Origin: Gadus chalcogrammus
Taxonomy: Eukaryota; Chordata; Actinopteri; Gadiformes; Gadidae
Length of the DNA stretch: 64,000 nucleotides
Reading direction: 5' to 3'
Assembly: GCF_026213295.1 (NCBI RefSeq)
Contig: NC_079414.1
Location: 11,224,362 to 11,288,361 of the forward strand
Shown here: positions 10,652 to 21,750 of the stretch, piece after piece
Layout: each line of letters begins with the position of its first letter
Numbering within the stretch: the stretch's first letter is position 1
Made by a program: the position numbers and the translations under genes
Notes under the pieces: generated by a model
Told to the model about the DNA's origin: nothing
The model's input: the letters and a program-made list of their open reading frames with translations, nothing else
Database searches by the model: none

Positions 10652-11129
10652 TATGGAAGCATATATGTAGCAAAATTCAAATGGCAATGCAATTTGGAAT
10701 TACATTATGCATTTGACAATTCATTATGCAATTTTATAATGTAATTTGTAAATACGTTATTCAAAGTGTATTTTAACATGCAAAGTGACAATGCAATCCT
10801 CAATTAAATTTGCAAAAGTTATAACAATACAAATAGAATAACATTTTGTCAAATTCTTTGAGTTCCTTTATACAAATTGAAAAGCTATAGCGCCCCCTTG
10901 ATTGCAATCCACTTCGCCACGCTCTGTGTGTTGCGATATTCAAATGACATTTCAATCCGCAAAACGGAATCCAAAGAGGAATCCAAAAAGTCAATATGCA
11001 AAGTGGCAAACGTATCAGCCAATCCGCGTCTGGGCGGGAACTACGTCACTTGCTCGTAATTTCCTTGTTCACTTCTAGTTCGTATGTATGGAAGCCCGTT
11101 TCCGCCACGTAAAAGAAAAAAAATGCAGG

Positions 11130-11305
11130 TCACAACTCATTATTTTGAGATAGTATCTCATTATTTTGAGATAGTATCTCGTTATTTTGAGATAGTATCT
11201 CGTTATTTTGACATAGTATCTCGTTATTTTGAGATACTATCTCGTTATTTTGAGATAGTATCTCATTATAATGAGATACTATCTCATTATAATGAGATAA
11301 CTTCT
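11130..11305. repeat. About 21-bp tandem repeat with internal palindrome
   Basis: About eight copies of TTATTTTGAGATAGTATCTC. The GAGATAGTATCTC-type core is itself palindromic, so the array can form many alternative hairpins. It sits just inside the left arm of IS3EU-like A and is not present inside the right arm. Confidence 0.85.
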
Positions 11306-11393
11306 CAACAGGACCAGACCAGTCATTGTAGCCTAATTGTAGCTTATCCATAGGTGCTACATATAGCCTATTATTACAGTAGATTAGCTGGAG

Positions 11394-11525
11394 ATGATGA
11401 ACTCGATTATTAAAGATTATTTCAGACGGAGGTATACAAATGCTGAAATTTTGGCTCGATTATCTATGGAGCACAACATAAACATTAGTAAAAGAACTCT
11501 AGAAAGAGTGCTTCATAGAAATCAG
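11394..11525 (+). pseudogene. IS3EU-like A transposase, N-terminal piece
   Basis: It starts MMNSIIKDYFRRRYTNAEIL and continues through MEHNINISKRTLERVLHRNQ, a helix-turn-helix-like DNA-binding start. After HRNQ the frame leaves the family and runs into inverted DNA. The last 65 bp (about 11458-11525) are repeated in inverted orientation at about 12085-12155, where the rest of the protein continues on the opposite strand. So this is a severed beginning, not a separate small gene. Confidence 0.75.
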
Positions 11526-11542
11526 CCGTACACCACCAGCGT

Positions 11543-12148
11543 TCAATACGTTGGTTCCCCGTGCTTGGACCTAGAGGGACAGTCTGGGGAAATGCCGTTT
11601 TCACTGCTGTGAATAAAACTTTGCATTGCGGCAATGTGTGTGTTCGCCGTCCCGCGATCCAATCTCACTTTCAATGGGCGACCATGCTGCATCACTGAAT
11701 CAATGAAATACCCCGCTATAAGACGTAGGTCGCTGTTAGTTGAGTGGGTGTTTAGCCAGATCATCTTTGGCGAGAACCCATCAATGCAACCACTGATGCA
11801 TATCCCATACGGCTTCAATTTGTCATATCCATCTATGTGCCACACATAATTCGGGCCACGACTGACATAGACTCTACGTCTCAGACGGTGCCGTGCACGG
11901 AGATCCACGCCACCACCATCCATTTGACGCAGCAAGAGACGAACGGTCTCTCTGTCCGTGATGATCCCTGCCATCCAACACTTATGTTGCATCCACCTGT
12001 AGCCATGTTGTTGGCCAGAGGACTGTAATTGGCGATGTATGAAATCGGCTACTTCTCCGATGTCCGCCTTATTGCGTCTTCGCCACAGCTGATTCCTATG
12101 AAGCACTCTTTCTAGAGTTCTTTTACTAATGTTTATGTTGTGCTCCAT
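11543..12148 (-). pseudogene. IS3EU-like A transposase core (rve/DDE domain)
   Basis: It starts with a second copy of MEHNINISKRTLERVLHRNQ, then LQSSGQQHGYRWMQHKC, then the catalytic core. VWHIDGYDKLKPYGICISG carries the first Asp, CIDGFSPKMIWLNTHSTNSD follows, and VRLDRGTANTHIAAMQSF carries the second Asp. The expected third acidic residue lies beyond a break at about residue 185, where the reading runs into the other side of the inversion. The family cuts and joins transposon ends. Without the N-terminal helix and C-terminus, activity is unlikely. Confidence 0.8.
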
Positions 12149-12636
12149 AGATAATCGAAATTCCCATCACTACTCCCACCCCCCACACATAAAACAGTCA
12201 GACACAATAGAAAGTGAAGTAGTTCCCGCTCAGACGCTGATTGGCTGATACGTTTGCCACTTTGCATATTGACTTTTTGGATTCCTCTTTGGATTCCGTT
12301 TTGGATTCCGTTTTGCGGATTGAAATGTCATTTGAATATCGCAACACACAGAGCGTGGCGAAGTGGATTGCAATCACGGGGACGCTATAGCTTTTCAATT
12401 TGAATAAAGGAACTCAAAAGAATTTGACAAAATGTTATTGTATTTTTATTGTTATAACTTTTGCAAATTTAATTGAGGATTGCATTGTCACTTTGCATAT
12501 TAAAATACAGTTTGAATAACGTATTTACAAATTACATTATGAAATTGCATAATGCATTGTCAATTGCATAACGTAATTACTTATTGAATTGCAAATTGCA
12601 TTGCCATTTGAATTTTGCTACATATATGCTTCCATA

Positions 12637-12803
12637 CAGGACACCGGGGAAACCCCTACTCTATAAGCTTCTACTTATGCATTAGCACTTTGTATTTATT
12701 GCATTGTTATTTTATCCTGTGTCCTTCCACTGCTGCTGGGCTGTTCTGCAACAAACACATTTCTCCTACGGGGGATTAATAAAGTTGTATATTATCTTAT
12801 CTT
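12637..12803 (+). mobile_element. LINE 3' region, right part and tail
   Basis: It resumes the LINE block broken at 10651 (ACACCGGGGAAACCCCTACT) and ends TACGGGGGATTAATAAAGTT followed by TATTATCTTATCTTA. A 'GGGGATTAATAAAGT' plus short-repeat tail is typical of teleost LINE/SINE 3' ends. Confidence 0.6.
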
Positions 12804-12959
12804 AAATGGAAAGAGACAATTCCTCACGTTGGGCACACGAATGCGTGACTCGTTTATTTCGTTAGAAAACCAAAACATTAAACTAAGATTTAATGGGACA
12901 GCCAGCCCTGAACAACCAAGACAGAGTAAACGATATGCATACAACAGTGTAGATGATAT

Positions 12960-13530
12960 TATTTTCATTCTTAATGTTCCCGCCGTTACAACTTCAGTTA
13001 AAGCCGTGGCATCTCTTTCTGCACAGACGTCCTCAAATCCTATCGTTTGCACACATTCCCTTTCTCATTCACATATCTAAGGATGACAGAGAACTGACAC
13101 TGGCAGGACACATCAGTTGTATCGTGAGCTTGCACGGCGATGAATGGAGCTGCACTAATTTCGCGATCGATGTCTGCCTTATCACTATGCTATGCTATGA
13201 ATGAAGTCGTTCTGTATGGCTTTTGATGTCCCTTTGAAAACTGTGGCTGATTCTAGATGTTGAGCTTGCAGGATCTACCTTACAGTAATACTCCCCCAAT
13301 TCAACGTAATTGCCCTTAAGGCTATCCAGCTGACTCATTGTGCCCACGGAAGGCCTGCTCTTGCTTCCCAAGATATACCACTGCAATAATCATTTTACGT
13401 AGTATCTCCCGATTTCTTCTCACAAGTCCATTGTGGCGCTGGGTAGCGATGCTAGCTGCCTGGCTGAGGGCTTCATCAATCCGCACACGTCCAAACAGTT
13501 TAAACTTTAAGTTGGAATTAATGTGGCTAC
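12960..13530 (-). pseudogene. hAT-1 transposase remnant (ZMYM1-like)
   Basis: Read on minus with frameshifts: KLFGRVRIDEALSQAASIAT, QRHNGLVRRNREILRKMIIA, VVYLGKQEQAFRGHNES, then GNYVELGEYYCKVDP, DIDREISAAPFIAVQAHDTT and GFEDVCAERDATALTEV. These follow the order of ZMYM1-like hAT transposases (RNREIL..., RGH.ES, ..DETTDVS, GF.DV). The first catalytic position reads HDTT where relatives have DET. Downstream parts were lost where the LINE tail was inserted at 12803. N-terminal parts should lie at 13530-14051 but are not recognisable. Confidence 0.6.
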
Positions 13531-14059
13531 TGAATTATATTCTCCTGCATGGTGATATCGTTGTTAGTCGTTATCTTTGTTAGCCGCGGCAACTGACTAG
13601 AAAGAACGAATTTGCTCAGAACATTATTGAAAAAAATGCTGATTTGTGATTGGTTGCAATGAGTAGATGAGGCTGGCCTCCCTTCCTATGTTTAACATGG
13701 TATAGATGATTTACCTCGCGTCAGTGAAACTGAATTGTGATTGGTTATTTTTTATTCTCAAAGGCGGCAAAAGTGAGTTTTGGCCTCTTTGCCTCCGCTC
13801 CCTTCAGTGGCCATCCCTGGGCACAACATGCTGAGAGCAACGTCGGCCAGCCTCCGCGCTGGCAAAGGCACTTCGCAGTTGTTGTTTTTTTACATTTTCA
13901 ACATTTTCATGTAATTATTCAGTAATAAACACACATTGCACATAGATCATTTGGAAAAATAAATATCTTTTAATAATAATTTATTTTATTGCTTTTACGA
14001 AAATCACGAGGAGGCGTTGCCTCCGTTGCCTCCTCTAAGGAACCGCCACTGGTTATAGC

Positions 14060-15110
14060 TATAGCCTATGTTATATTGCATCAATGACCTAAAACATAGA
14101 AAAGCAGGAGTAAAATATTACATTATATCATCTTTTAGCTCGGTCCCTGCTGATTGGACGAATACCAGACATTGGAATGCAGTCTTACTGCACTGAGTTA
14201 TGCGTGATGCTCTATGATCAGGTATTTTGAGAGCGTAACGGTAACCAACCCAGCCTCACCAATATGCGTACAGATCGCACGGTTTGACACTTTCAAAATG
14301 CGTGCACTACGTACGCCAAATGACAATTTCTCGTGCATATGATGCTCAAAACGCAGCATTTACTTCTGTGGAGGGCAGATGCGTCTGCATAGCCTACCAC
14401 GCATCACTTTATACGCATACCGACGTCACCAGCGAGAATTTCCGACGAAAGATGGGTACCTTTTTCGTCGTTTTTCAACGCAGGGGTCCGTCAGATAGAC
14501 ATTCATTTTATAGCCTACCTTTTGCTTCGTTTTTCAACGCGGGGGACAATCAGAATAGACATTCATGTTAATCCCTCACCGTCGGATATAGACGAATGGA
14601 TATCATCAACGGTGATGCCGTCACGTTATGCAACTATTGATTTGTTTGACATGATCTAAAAAAAAAGCAACGCAGACCATCGGAGCAAACCTTTCTCATC
14701 AAAATTACGTTCCCAGAGAACTATTCGGCATTATCAATTACGTTTGACGAAAAACGTATTTGTGATTAGGCCTACGTTTTATTGAACGTATCGAAAATAC
14801 GTTCGTTCTCAGCCTATTTTTTGCCATTTATTTACTTCTAGGAATATGTTTGGTTGAAACGTACCCCAGATATGTTAAATGTCAACGTATAGCACATTAT
14901 TGCCATTAAAGGGACTCTCACCTTCGTTGCATTTTTACACTTTTTTTGGATAAGGTTAAATTGGTATTAATAAGGTAATAACACTCTAATATGCAAGACA
15001 GACCCACCAGGAGTAAAAACAAACAATTATTTCACTCTCATAATATTTAGTGAAAACTTCAACCAATAAAATTCTTCGGACCGAAGGACCTTATTGGCCG
15101 ACAGACCTGT
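14060..15110. other. Unassigned DNA with a short duplication
   Basis: No coding signal. A roughly 60-bp imperfect direct duplication lies at 14471-14572 (CGTTTTTCAACGC, then AGACATTCAT in both copies). Blocks such as ACGTTTGACGAAAAACGTAT and GAAAATACGTTCGTTCT suggest decayed DNA-transposon sequence, but I could not pair its ends. Confidence 0.4.
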
Positions 15111-15126
15111 CTGTTTGCTGCATGGA

Positions 15127-15134
15127 TATATAAG
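15127..15134 (+). promoter_or_regulatory. TATA box-like TATATAAG
   Basis: TATATAAG lies about 30 bp upstream of CTGCTTCTTGTGGCGC and about 145 bp upstream of the ATG at 15272. A core promoter for the repeat-containing transcript region at 15272-15912 is plausible. This is positional inference only. Confidence 0.35.
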
Positions 15135-15271
15135 GTTTTCTGTCTGCTTCTTGTGGCGCATTCGGGCCCGCGTCATCAAGGCGCGTCCTCAACTAGAGGG
15201 TTAGTTTTGATTCCACGGCAGACAGTAGCGAGTAGCGACCGTAGCGACCGTAACGACCGTAGCGACTGCCG

Positions 15272-15912
15272 ATGGCAGACCAAAGTGGTCCACGGCGTAC
15301 TGAAACTGCACCATTCAGTCCGATTAGGGGACTCATCCTGGACTCAGACTCACAGAGTTACCCTCCTCTGGAGCCTCAGGAAGACCTCCAGACTGTTGGC
15401 CACCAACTGCACCATTCAGTCCGATTAGGGGACTCATCTCGGACTCGGACTCACAGAGTTACCCTCCTCTGGAGCCTCAGGAAGACCTCCAGACTGTTGG
15501 CCACCAACTGCACCATTCAGTCCGATTAGGGGACTCATCTCGGACTCAGACTCACAGAGTTACCCTCCTCTGGAGCCTCAGGAAGACCTCCAGACTGTTG
15601 GCCACCAACTGCACCATTCAGTCCGACAGGGGGACCCGATTCGGCCTCAGAAGCCAAGTGGTCCCGCTCCCCTGGATGATTCTCAGGACCTCCAGACCGT
15701 TTGCAACCAACCGCACCACTCAGTCCGATTAGGGGACCCGTTTCGGACTCAGACGCGAAGTTGTCCCGCTACTCTGGAGCTCCAGGAAGACCTCCAGACC
15801 GTTGGCACCCAACCGCACCACTCAGTCCGATTACGGGACCTATTTCGGACTCAGACGCGACGTTGTCCCGCTACTCTGGAGCTCCAGGAAGACCTCCAGA
15901 CCGTTGGCACCT
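15272..15912 (+). repeat. Six 101/102-bp tandem repeats, decayed 34-residue repeat
   Basis: Units start at about 15306, 15407, 15508, 15609, 15711 and 15813. The first three periods are 101 bp and the later two are 102 bp (34 codons). The first unit, read from the ATG at 15272, gives APFSPIRGLILDSDSQSYPP then LEPQEDLQTVGHQ. Each 101-bp unit shifts the frame, so no continuous repeat protein survives, although the 102-bp pair stays open. A Gypsy LTR begins exactly at the end of the array. I do not recognise the family. Confidence 0.6.
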
Positions 15913-16058
15913 GTAATGAGTGTGCGACTGACTCCATTGATTGCTAAAACGTAATGCTTTAATGAAACGAAGAGTATACATCTTCCAGCTACTAGTGTGA
16001 TCATTCATTATACAACAGCGCCCCCTTGTGTCCCGGGGGGCCTTATGATATCATTACA
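15912..16058 (-). repeat. Gypsy 3' LTR (147 bp)
   Basis: It begins TGTAATGAGTG and ends TGATATCATTACA, so it has TG...CA ends with an inverted TGTAATGA/TCATTACA. On minus it is directly preceded by the purine run TAGAAAAGGAGAGA (16059-16072), the expected polypurine primer. The length is short for a Gypsy LTR. There is no matching 5' LTR in the window. Confidence 0.75.
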
Positions 16059-16075
16059 TCTCTCCTTTTCTATGG

Positions 16076-16600
16076 TGACTTAACTGGAATAAAAAAGTAG
16101 CAGTATTGTGCAAAGTTTAAATTAAACAATAGCAGCATGTAAACAATCAGGATATTCTCTGTAACTTAGGAAATAACCATTCATAAAAATTGTAACATTC
16201 AGTAAGGCAGTATTTTTAAGTAATCACGTTCCCGGGTAACCTGTAAAGGAATAACAAAAGTTAAACTGTTCTCAGGTATCTGTAATAACATTCATAACAA
16301 ATGTAATATTCAGTAAGGCCGTATTTGAGTAAGAACATTTCCGGGTAACCTGTAGAGGAATAACAAAGTTATGAGTTAAACTGTCATCGGGTATTTTATA
16401 TTGTGTAAAATTTAACTTAAACATAGCAGTATTTAAACAATCAGGATGTTCTCTGTAACCTAGGGAACAACCATTCATACAAATGTTAACATTTAGTAAG
16501 GCAGTATTTAATTAAGAACGTTTCCGGGTAACCTGTAAAGGAATAACAAAGTTATGAGTTAAACTGTTCTCGGGTATCTGTAATAAGTTCAGTCTCTCTG
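16076..16600 (-). repeat. About 294-bp tandem duplication in Gypsy 3' region
   Basis: AACAATCAGGAT(A/G)TTCTCTGTAAC occurs at about 16143 and 16437. Within each unit GTTCCGGGTAACCTGTA-type blocks and 'CATTCAGTAAGGC' recur at about 110-bp steps. It is non-coding and lies between the integrase end and the polypurine tract. Confidence 0.65.
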
Positions 16601-16619
16601 TTACAAATTCAGTCTTTCA

Positions 16620-17526
16620 TTGGGTTTGGGTTTTCTGGATGTGTGTCGTCTTTCTATTATCTCAGTGTTCTCTCCTTTCCACTGCTTGCCCTCCCTTAAC
16701 CTCACTGTGTCTCCTGGGCTGAGGGCTGGCAGCATGCGTGATACTTTGTCGTAGTAGTGTCTTGGTTGACCCTCATTCTATCCTGCACCCCTTCCATTGT
16801 TCCTGGTTGGAGCAGTTTTTTTGTTGTGGGCAGTCTTGTCTTTGTTCTGCAGCCCATAAGCAGCTTTGCAGGTGAGGGTAGTCCATCCAGGGGTGTATTT
16901 CGATAGTCCAGGAGGGCGAGGTGAGGGTCTTGTTTGTCAGCTTTGGCTTTCTTGAGGTTCTTTGCTATCTGTACTCCCTTTTCAGCTTTCCCGTTGGATT
17001 GGGGGTATGTTGGAGATGATGTTGTATGTTTGAATCCGTATTCTTCACTGAATTAACTGAATTCAGCAGAGGAATACTGTTTGCCATTGTCAGAGCGGAC
17101 TTAATCAGGTATGCCATGTCGGGCGAATTGCTGTTTGCAGATATTGATGACTGCCTGGCTTGTTGTGGTGTTAAGTTTGCTTACCTCGATGAAGTTCGAA
17201 TAGTAGTCCACCAGGACGAGGTAGTGTTCTCCATCGAGTTCGAAAATATCGGTAGCTACCTTTTGCCATGGCCTTTCCGGTAGGTCATGTCCAATCATGG
17301 GCTCCTTTCTATTCTGCCTTCTGTATGTGTTGCATATGGCACATCTTGAGACTGTGTCAGCTATCTGGGCTTGCATCCCCGGCCAGAATATGACATCTCT
17401 TGCTAGCCTCTTCGTTTTTTCGATCCCTTGATGGCTGGAGTGCACTTTTTTCAGCATCATTCTTCTCAGGGTGTTTGGTATCACTAGTTTGTTGCCTTTG
17501 AATATCAGCCCATCTTCAACTGTCAT
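16620..17526 (-). pseudogene. Gypsy integrase
   Basis: The zinc finger HSSHQGIEKTKRLARD then CAICNTYRRQ (HHCC) is at about 17330-17450. Core: KVATDIFELDGEHYLVLVDY (first Asp) near 17200-17265, RSDNGKQYSSAEFS (second Asp), and TYPQSNGKAEKGVQIAKNLK (catalytic Glu) near 16940-17010. A TAA stop falls after HGIPD at about 17101 and a second stop after AEFS. All three catalytic residues are otherwise present. Further on comes DYRNTPLDGLPSPAKLLMG, the usual C-terminal extension. Confidence 0.85.
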
Positions 17527-18148
17527 TTCACTATTGTAGTCCTGTCCCAGTACACTTTGGCCTCGTCCGGTGTTTCTGATCTTTTATCTGGCCATCCCTG
17601 GAGGATGAATTTTTTTACTTCTGTGAGGGTTGGATCCTTCTCGGTTTCTGTGAGTATCTCCTGGAGTCTGGCGGGTGCTATGGGTAAGCACATCACTGCA
17701 CACACTTGTATATCATCCTTATTTTCATTTTCATCTGTATCCTTTAGATAGTTCCTGCTCAGGGCATCAGCCACGTAAAGTTCCTTTCCTCTTTTGTATT
17801 TCACAGTCATGTTGTATTTCTGGATCCTGAGGAGCATTTTCTGAAGTCTTAGTGGGGTCTCGGCCAAGGGTTTTTTCATTATGGTTTCCAAAGGTTTGTG
17901 ATCTGTTTCAACTTCGAACGCCCGTCCGAACAGATACTGGTAGAACTTGTCACAGCCAAACATGATGGCGTCAACTCCTTTTCTATTTGTGCATATCTTT
18001 TTTGTGCGTCGGTAAAAGCTTTTGATGCGTAAGCTATGGGACATTCATCTTGAAAAAGCACAGCTCCTATTCCACAACTAGAGGCGTCCACGCTCAGTTT
18101 GACTGGCTTTGATGCATCATAATATTTTAGTACTGGAGCCTCTACCAA
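17523..18148 (-). pseudogene. Gypsy RNase H and connection
   Basis: It begins [20 protein letters not shown] (active-site Asp) and [21 protein letters not shown] frameshift near 17960-18010 moves to a second frame reading [38 protein letters not shown] and ELYVADALSRNYL. This is the standard Gypsy RNase H order. The preceding reverse transcriptase is missing. Confidence 0.85.
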
Positions 18149-18150
18149 AC

Positions 18151-18440
18151 CTTTTCAGTGTACATACTGTAGATAGTTCTCTGTAAACATGGTGGCATCA
18201 GGCCTTCAGCTGCATATTGTATATAGTCCTCTGTAAACCTATTCAGTGTACATACTGTATATAGTTCTCTGCAAACTTATGGTTGCTTCAGGCCTTCAGT
18301 GTTCATATTGTATATAGTCCTTTGCAAACCTATTCAGTGTACATACTGTATGTAGTCCTCTGAAAACCTATGGTGGCATCAGGCCTTTGGTGTGCATATT
18401 GTACTGTATGTAGTCCTCTGCAAACCTATGTTGGTATCAT
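18151..18440. repeat. About 89-bp minisatellite, three copies
   Basis: CAGTGTACATACTGTA recurs at 18156, 18244 and 18334. Each unit holds two diverged half-units ending in TCTG(T/C)AAACC. It truncates the Gypsy RNase H abruptly. Confidence 0.75.
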
Positions 18441-19089
18441 GCCTTAAGTGTGTCCTCAACAACCACACACAAAAGCACATTTACAAGAATTTTGTGGAAT
18501 TCATATTTCATTGTATTTGTCTAAATGTATAATAATGCAGACTTATATATTTATGAGTGACGTTTACCAACACAATGGCTTGGCCGTAACACACTCACCC
18601 ATTATCTCTATCTCTCTCTCTCTCACTCACACAGAGAGAGAGAGAGAGAATGTTACCTTGTGTGTAATTCAAAGTTATTGTTGATGTATCTGCAGTCTTA
18701 ATGTTGCTGATTTCTACAAGGCAAAAAATAACTTAAAACTTAGTTCCCTGGCCCCATTCGTCTTTGCAAGTAAATGTTTTTTTTTTTGCCGTTACTATTT
18801 TGTCAGAATGCACCAGAATGCTACGTTTGTTTGTAAAAATCACAAAAAAATCTTGTGGGGGAGGATGCCCCCAGACCCCCCCACAGGGGTTTGGAATGCA
18901 AACGCTCAGCCGCCCCTCAAATAAATTCCACCAGCCACAATTGGTTGGTCGACATCGCAAGGCGTGTTCAGGGTCACGCTTTGCCGGACCAAAGCGTGAG
19001 GAGCACACGCTTTCTTCTCCATTCTAAATTAATGGAGGAATAGCACCAACAGAGATGTTCTCCTAGCATTTGGTGAAATTGTTACGTAG
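18441..19089. other. Unassigned DNA with low-complexity TC/AG
   Basis: A TC run followed by an AG run at 18601-18650 forms a potential hairpin. The block at 18855-18905, with GGGGGAGGATGCCCCCAGAC, resembles a motif I associate with fish hAT-derived repeats. No ends could be paired and no coding is credible. Confidence 0.4.
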
Positions 19090-19375
19090 CCTATATTAAT
19101 CTTTATTATCTGAATGGGAAATGCAATATTTTAGGACAGATACACCATTAAACGTGTTTCTAATAACATTTCTAGAGAGAAATATACCTTTTCCTTGCAT
19201 AATCTCCAGTAAGTGAATGTGTATGATCTTTATTAATCTTAATTATCTGAATGGGAAATGCAATATTTTAGGACCGATTCACCGTTAAACGTGTTTCTAA
19301 TAACATTTCTAGCGAGAAATATACTTTTTTACTTGCTACTTTACTTCAGTCAGTGATTGTGTCTGATCTTTAGTT
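19090..19375 (+). repeat. Two diverged copies of the MITE core module
   Basis: Two tandem blocks of about 140 bp share CTGAATGGGAAATGCAATAT, AACGTGTTTCTAATAACATT and AG(A/C)GAGAAATATAC. They line up with the core block of the Harbinger MITEs at 7469 and 44708 (CATTAAATGC...ACATTTCTAGCGAGAAAT...GTGAATGTG), but are clearly older or from a sister family. Confidence 0.6.
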
Positions 19376-19635
19376 TTATAGTTATTGAGAAGATTTTATC
19401 GGCTCGCTCGCATGTTTCAACAACGTCAGGTTGCTAGGGACGCTGCTTTTGCTAAACTAGAAGCTCACGTGTTTCCTGCGTTTGTGTTTTAAACCGTTAC
19501 TTTATGTAACTTTTAATGATATCATCTTGCTAGAAGCACGTATATCTGACCCAGCCAACCCAGTCGCCAAAAGCATACGTTGACAACGTTTTCGTGAACA
19601 CTGGATTACGTCGCATTTCAACATAAAATAGCGTG

Positions 19636-19746
<111 letters not shown>

Positions 19747-21460
19747 GCATTTCGCTGCTAAAACAAACAAAATAACAAAAATAAAACACAAAATATATTC
19801 CCTCAAATATTATTACTGTCAAAACATTGGCCAAAATGGAATATCTTTTTTATTTGGGCTGCTAAAAGACTGGCCAAAAGACTTGTATGCTATGGCAGAA
19901 TAAAGAATAAATTCATGCATTATCATTCAAGAACATGTGTTTTTACAGTAGGCCTATAGAGTGGTGGAGGGATGACGTATGTTGACACTTAAGTGAGTGT
20001 CGTCCTGGGTTCCCTTGACACAGAGCCAACGGGTTTTTCCATTGGATTTTGGATTATTGCAGAAAAATTAGCATCTTTGAAGCACCTCCTCAAAAACTAA
20101 AAATAAATAAAAATAACCGTGCTCCGAAGAACGAAATGTAAACCCATGCAAATAAAGGCTCCATGGTCATAATAATTTAAATATAATTAATCTCCTGAGT
20201 GTGCAGGGTGGTATTCTATTTTTTTCAACGGGGCTGCATCCAGTCACTTGACTGTCATGGTTGCTATGGTGGATGCTATCGACTGCCCCCTCTAATATGG
20301 CTGTAAAAACCACGCGGCAAAGGAGCTGCCGTCAATTGTGTTGTTTTGTCGTAAACCAGGATCCGATGGTTTAAAAATAGACAGATATTCCAAGGTATCC
20401 TTAACAGGCAGCTTGGATGTTTTTATTTTCTGCAGTTTAGACTTCTTCCATAACCTATTTTTGAAAGCAAAACACCAAGCTCATTGATATAACGAGGCAG
20501 GGTTATTTGAAACAATTTATTAAATAATTATTTATGAGAGGTCATTCCTTCTCCTGAGTTTGCTTCCTATTTATGTCTAGTGTACACCCCTACAGTCCAC
20601 AAGCATACGTCCCCCCCTCCCCCTATGGATTTGGAGAATTGTTGCCACGTCCCAGTGGTGGAGGTATCATATATATAAAAGAGGGCATTCAATTATACTG
20701 CAATGATCAATTAGGAGGCCGAAGCCCTAAAGGAAGTGATGCAATACGTGACTGAGTCGAGAAGATTTTCAAGTAAGCTATACCTTAGGGTCTCTTATAT
20801 ATCAAAGGGGGTCACAAAGGACGCATATATGCTTCAACCTGTGGCTCCAGCCATACAGGAAATAACTCAGCAAGTGCTCCATTTCGTTGCACCTCACCCA
20901 GCGGCTCGCTTGCAAGATTTTGGCCTGAAGTTCTTCCCAGACCTACACCGTAGCCATCCAACATGTATATCTGTGAATCAGGCCTCTCTTTAATAATGAC
21001 AAAAAGTTACGGGAGAAATAACCATTAACTTTTTTATCTCATAAGCGGCGTGGTGCCGGCTCCTTTTGACCTTTTGACCCCAGACTTCTAGAATGTGGAC
21101 ACAGGCCACAGTTCAAGTTGAATGACAGCTGTGTCTACACACCTTAAGCCACAAATGTACACCTCCATCCCACAAAAAATGGGGACTAGAAACAAACCTC
21201 TGTCTTATGTACATTTACCCTACTGTTGGAGGTCACGCCCCCTTCCCGGCCTTTTCGAGATAGCTTAGAATGCTCAAATGTTTACAGAAATCAGAAATTT
21301 GGAGTTCTAGCCCTTAGAGTTTTCCCAAATGGACTGTTATTTGGACAAAGCCCCTCAGAAGTGTTGCCTGCAAGACTTAGTAGTTCAGAATGTGATGGAA
21401 AAACATTTTTTGAGATAAGGAGGTCCTACCCCCCTGAAATTTGAATACCTTATTCTAGGG

Positions 21461-21650
21461 CCTACCTGGGACCCTCACACCGAAACTTGGCCCGGTCGGA
21501 CCCCGAGGGCAGAAATTCTATGGCCTAACTGGGACCCCCGCACCAAAACTTGGCCCGGTCAGACCCCGAGGGCAGGAATTCTATGACCTAACTGGGAGCC
21601 CCGCACCAAAACTTGGCCCAGTCGGACCCAGAGTGCAGGAAGGGGGGGCC
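21461..21650 (+). repeat. 63-bp tandem repeat, three copies
   Basis: CCTA(A/C)CTGGGA recurs at 21461, 21524 and 21587. Units share AAACTTGGCCC and GACCC(C)GAGGGCAG. It is followed by a short hairpin, CCTGCCCTCGGGGTCC then GACCGAGGGCAGG. It lies in the left-only insert of the fold-back. Confidence 0.8.
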
Positions 21651-21677
21651 TGCCCTCGGGGTCCGACCGAGGGCAGG

Positions 21678-21750
21678 ACTTTCATAATCTTCGCTCGGTG
21701 AATGTGAAGGATGTTTGGTTAGATAGTTATGACGAAGAATCATAATGTGA
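21678..21750 (+). repeat. Fragment of Harbinger MITE core module
   Basis: TTCGCTCGGTGAATGTGAAG and GATAGTTATGACGAAGA match the inner block of the MITEs at 7469 and 44708. No inverted ends are present. Confidence 0.75.

Larger units (their letters stand above)
10652..12636. mobile_element. IS3EU-like rve DNA transposon A with internal inversion
   Basis: It has inverted arms of about 400 bp (10652-11050 and 12215-12636) beginning TATGGAAGCATATATGTAGC. The 6-bp CAGGAC flanks it on both sides, inside a LINE tail. The core encodes an integrase-like (rve) transposase. Ends, duplication length and protein resemble the eukaryotic IS3EU group as I recall it. That name is from memory and was not searched. 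The coding region is rearranged: the N-terminus is on plus and the rest on minus. Confidence 0.75.
1556..14051. mobile_element. hAT element 1 (host of a nested stack), 12.5 kb with inserts
   Basis: The left end is CAGTAGCGGTTCCT and the right end is the complement of CAGTGGCGGTTCCT, typical hAT termini. The 8-bp GTTATAGC occurs directly before (1548-1555) and directly after (14052-14059) the element, as expected for a hAT target duplication. Its own sequence remains at about 1556-1667, 10066-10394 and 12804-14051, with minus-strand transposase remnants at 12960-13530. The rest is later insertions: a MITE with a DIRS inside, and a LINE tail with an IS3EU-like element inside. Confidence 0.85.
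15912..18150 (-). mobile_element. Ty3/Gypsy retrotransposon, 5' truncated
   Basis: On minus the order is RNase H, integrase zinc finger, integrase core, 3' non-coding repeats, polypurine tract, then a short LTR. Reverse transcriptase, protease and gag are absent because a minisatellite cuts the element at about 18150. Stops and frameshifts occur in all parts. Confidence 0.85.
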
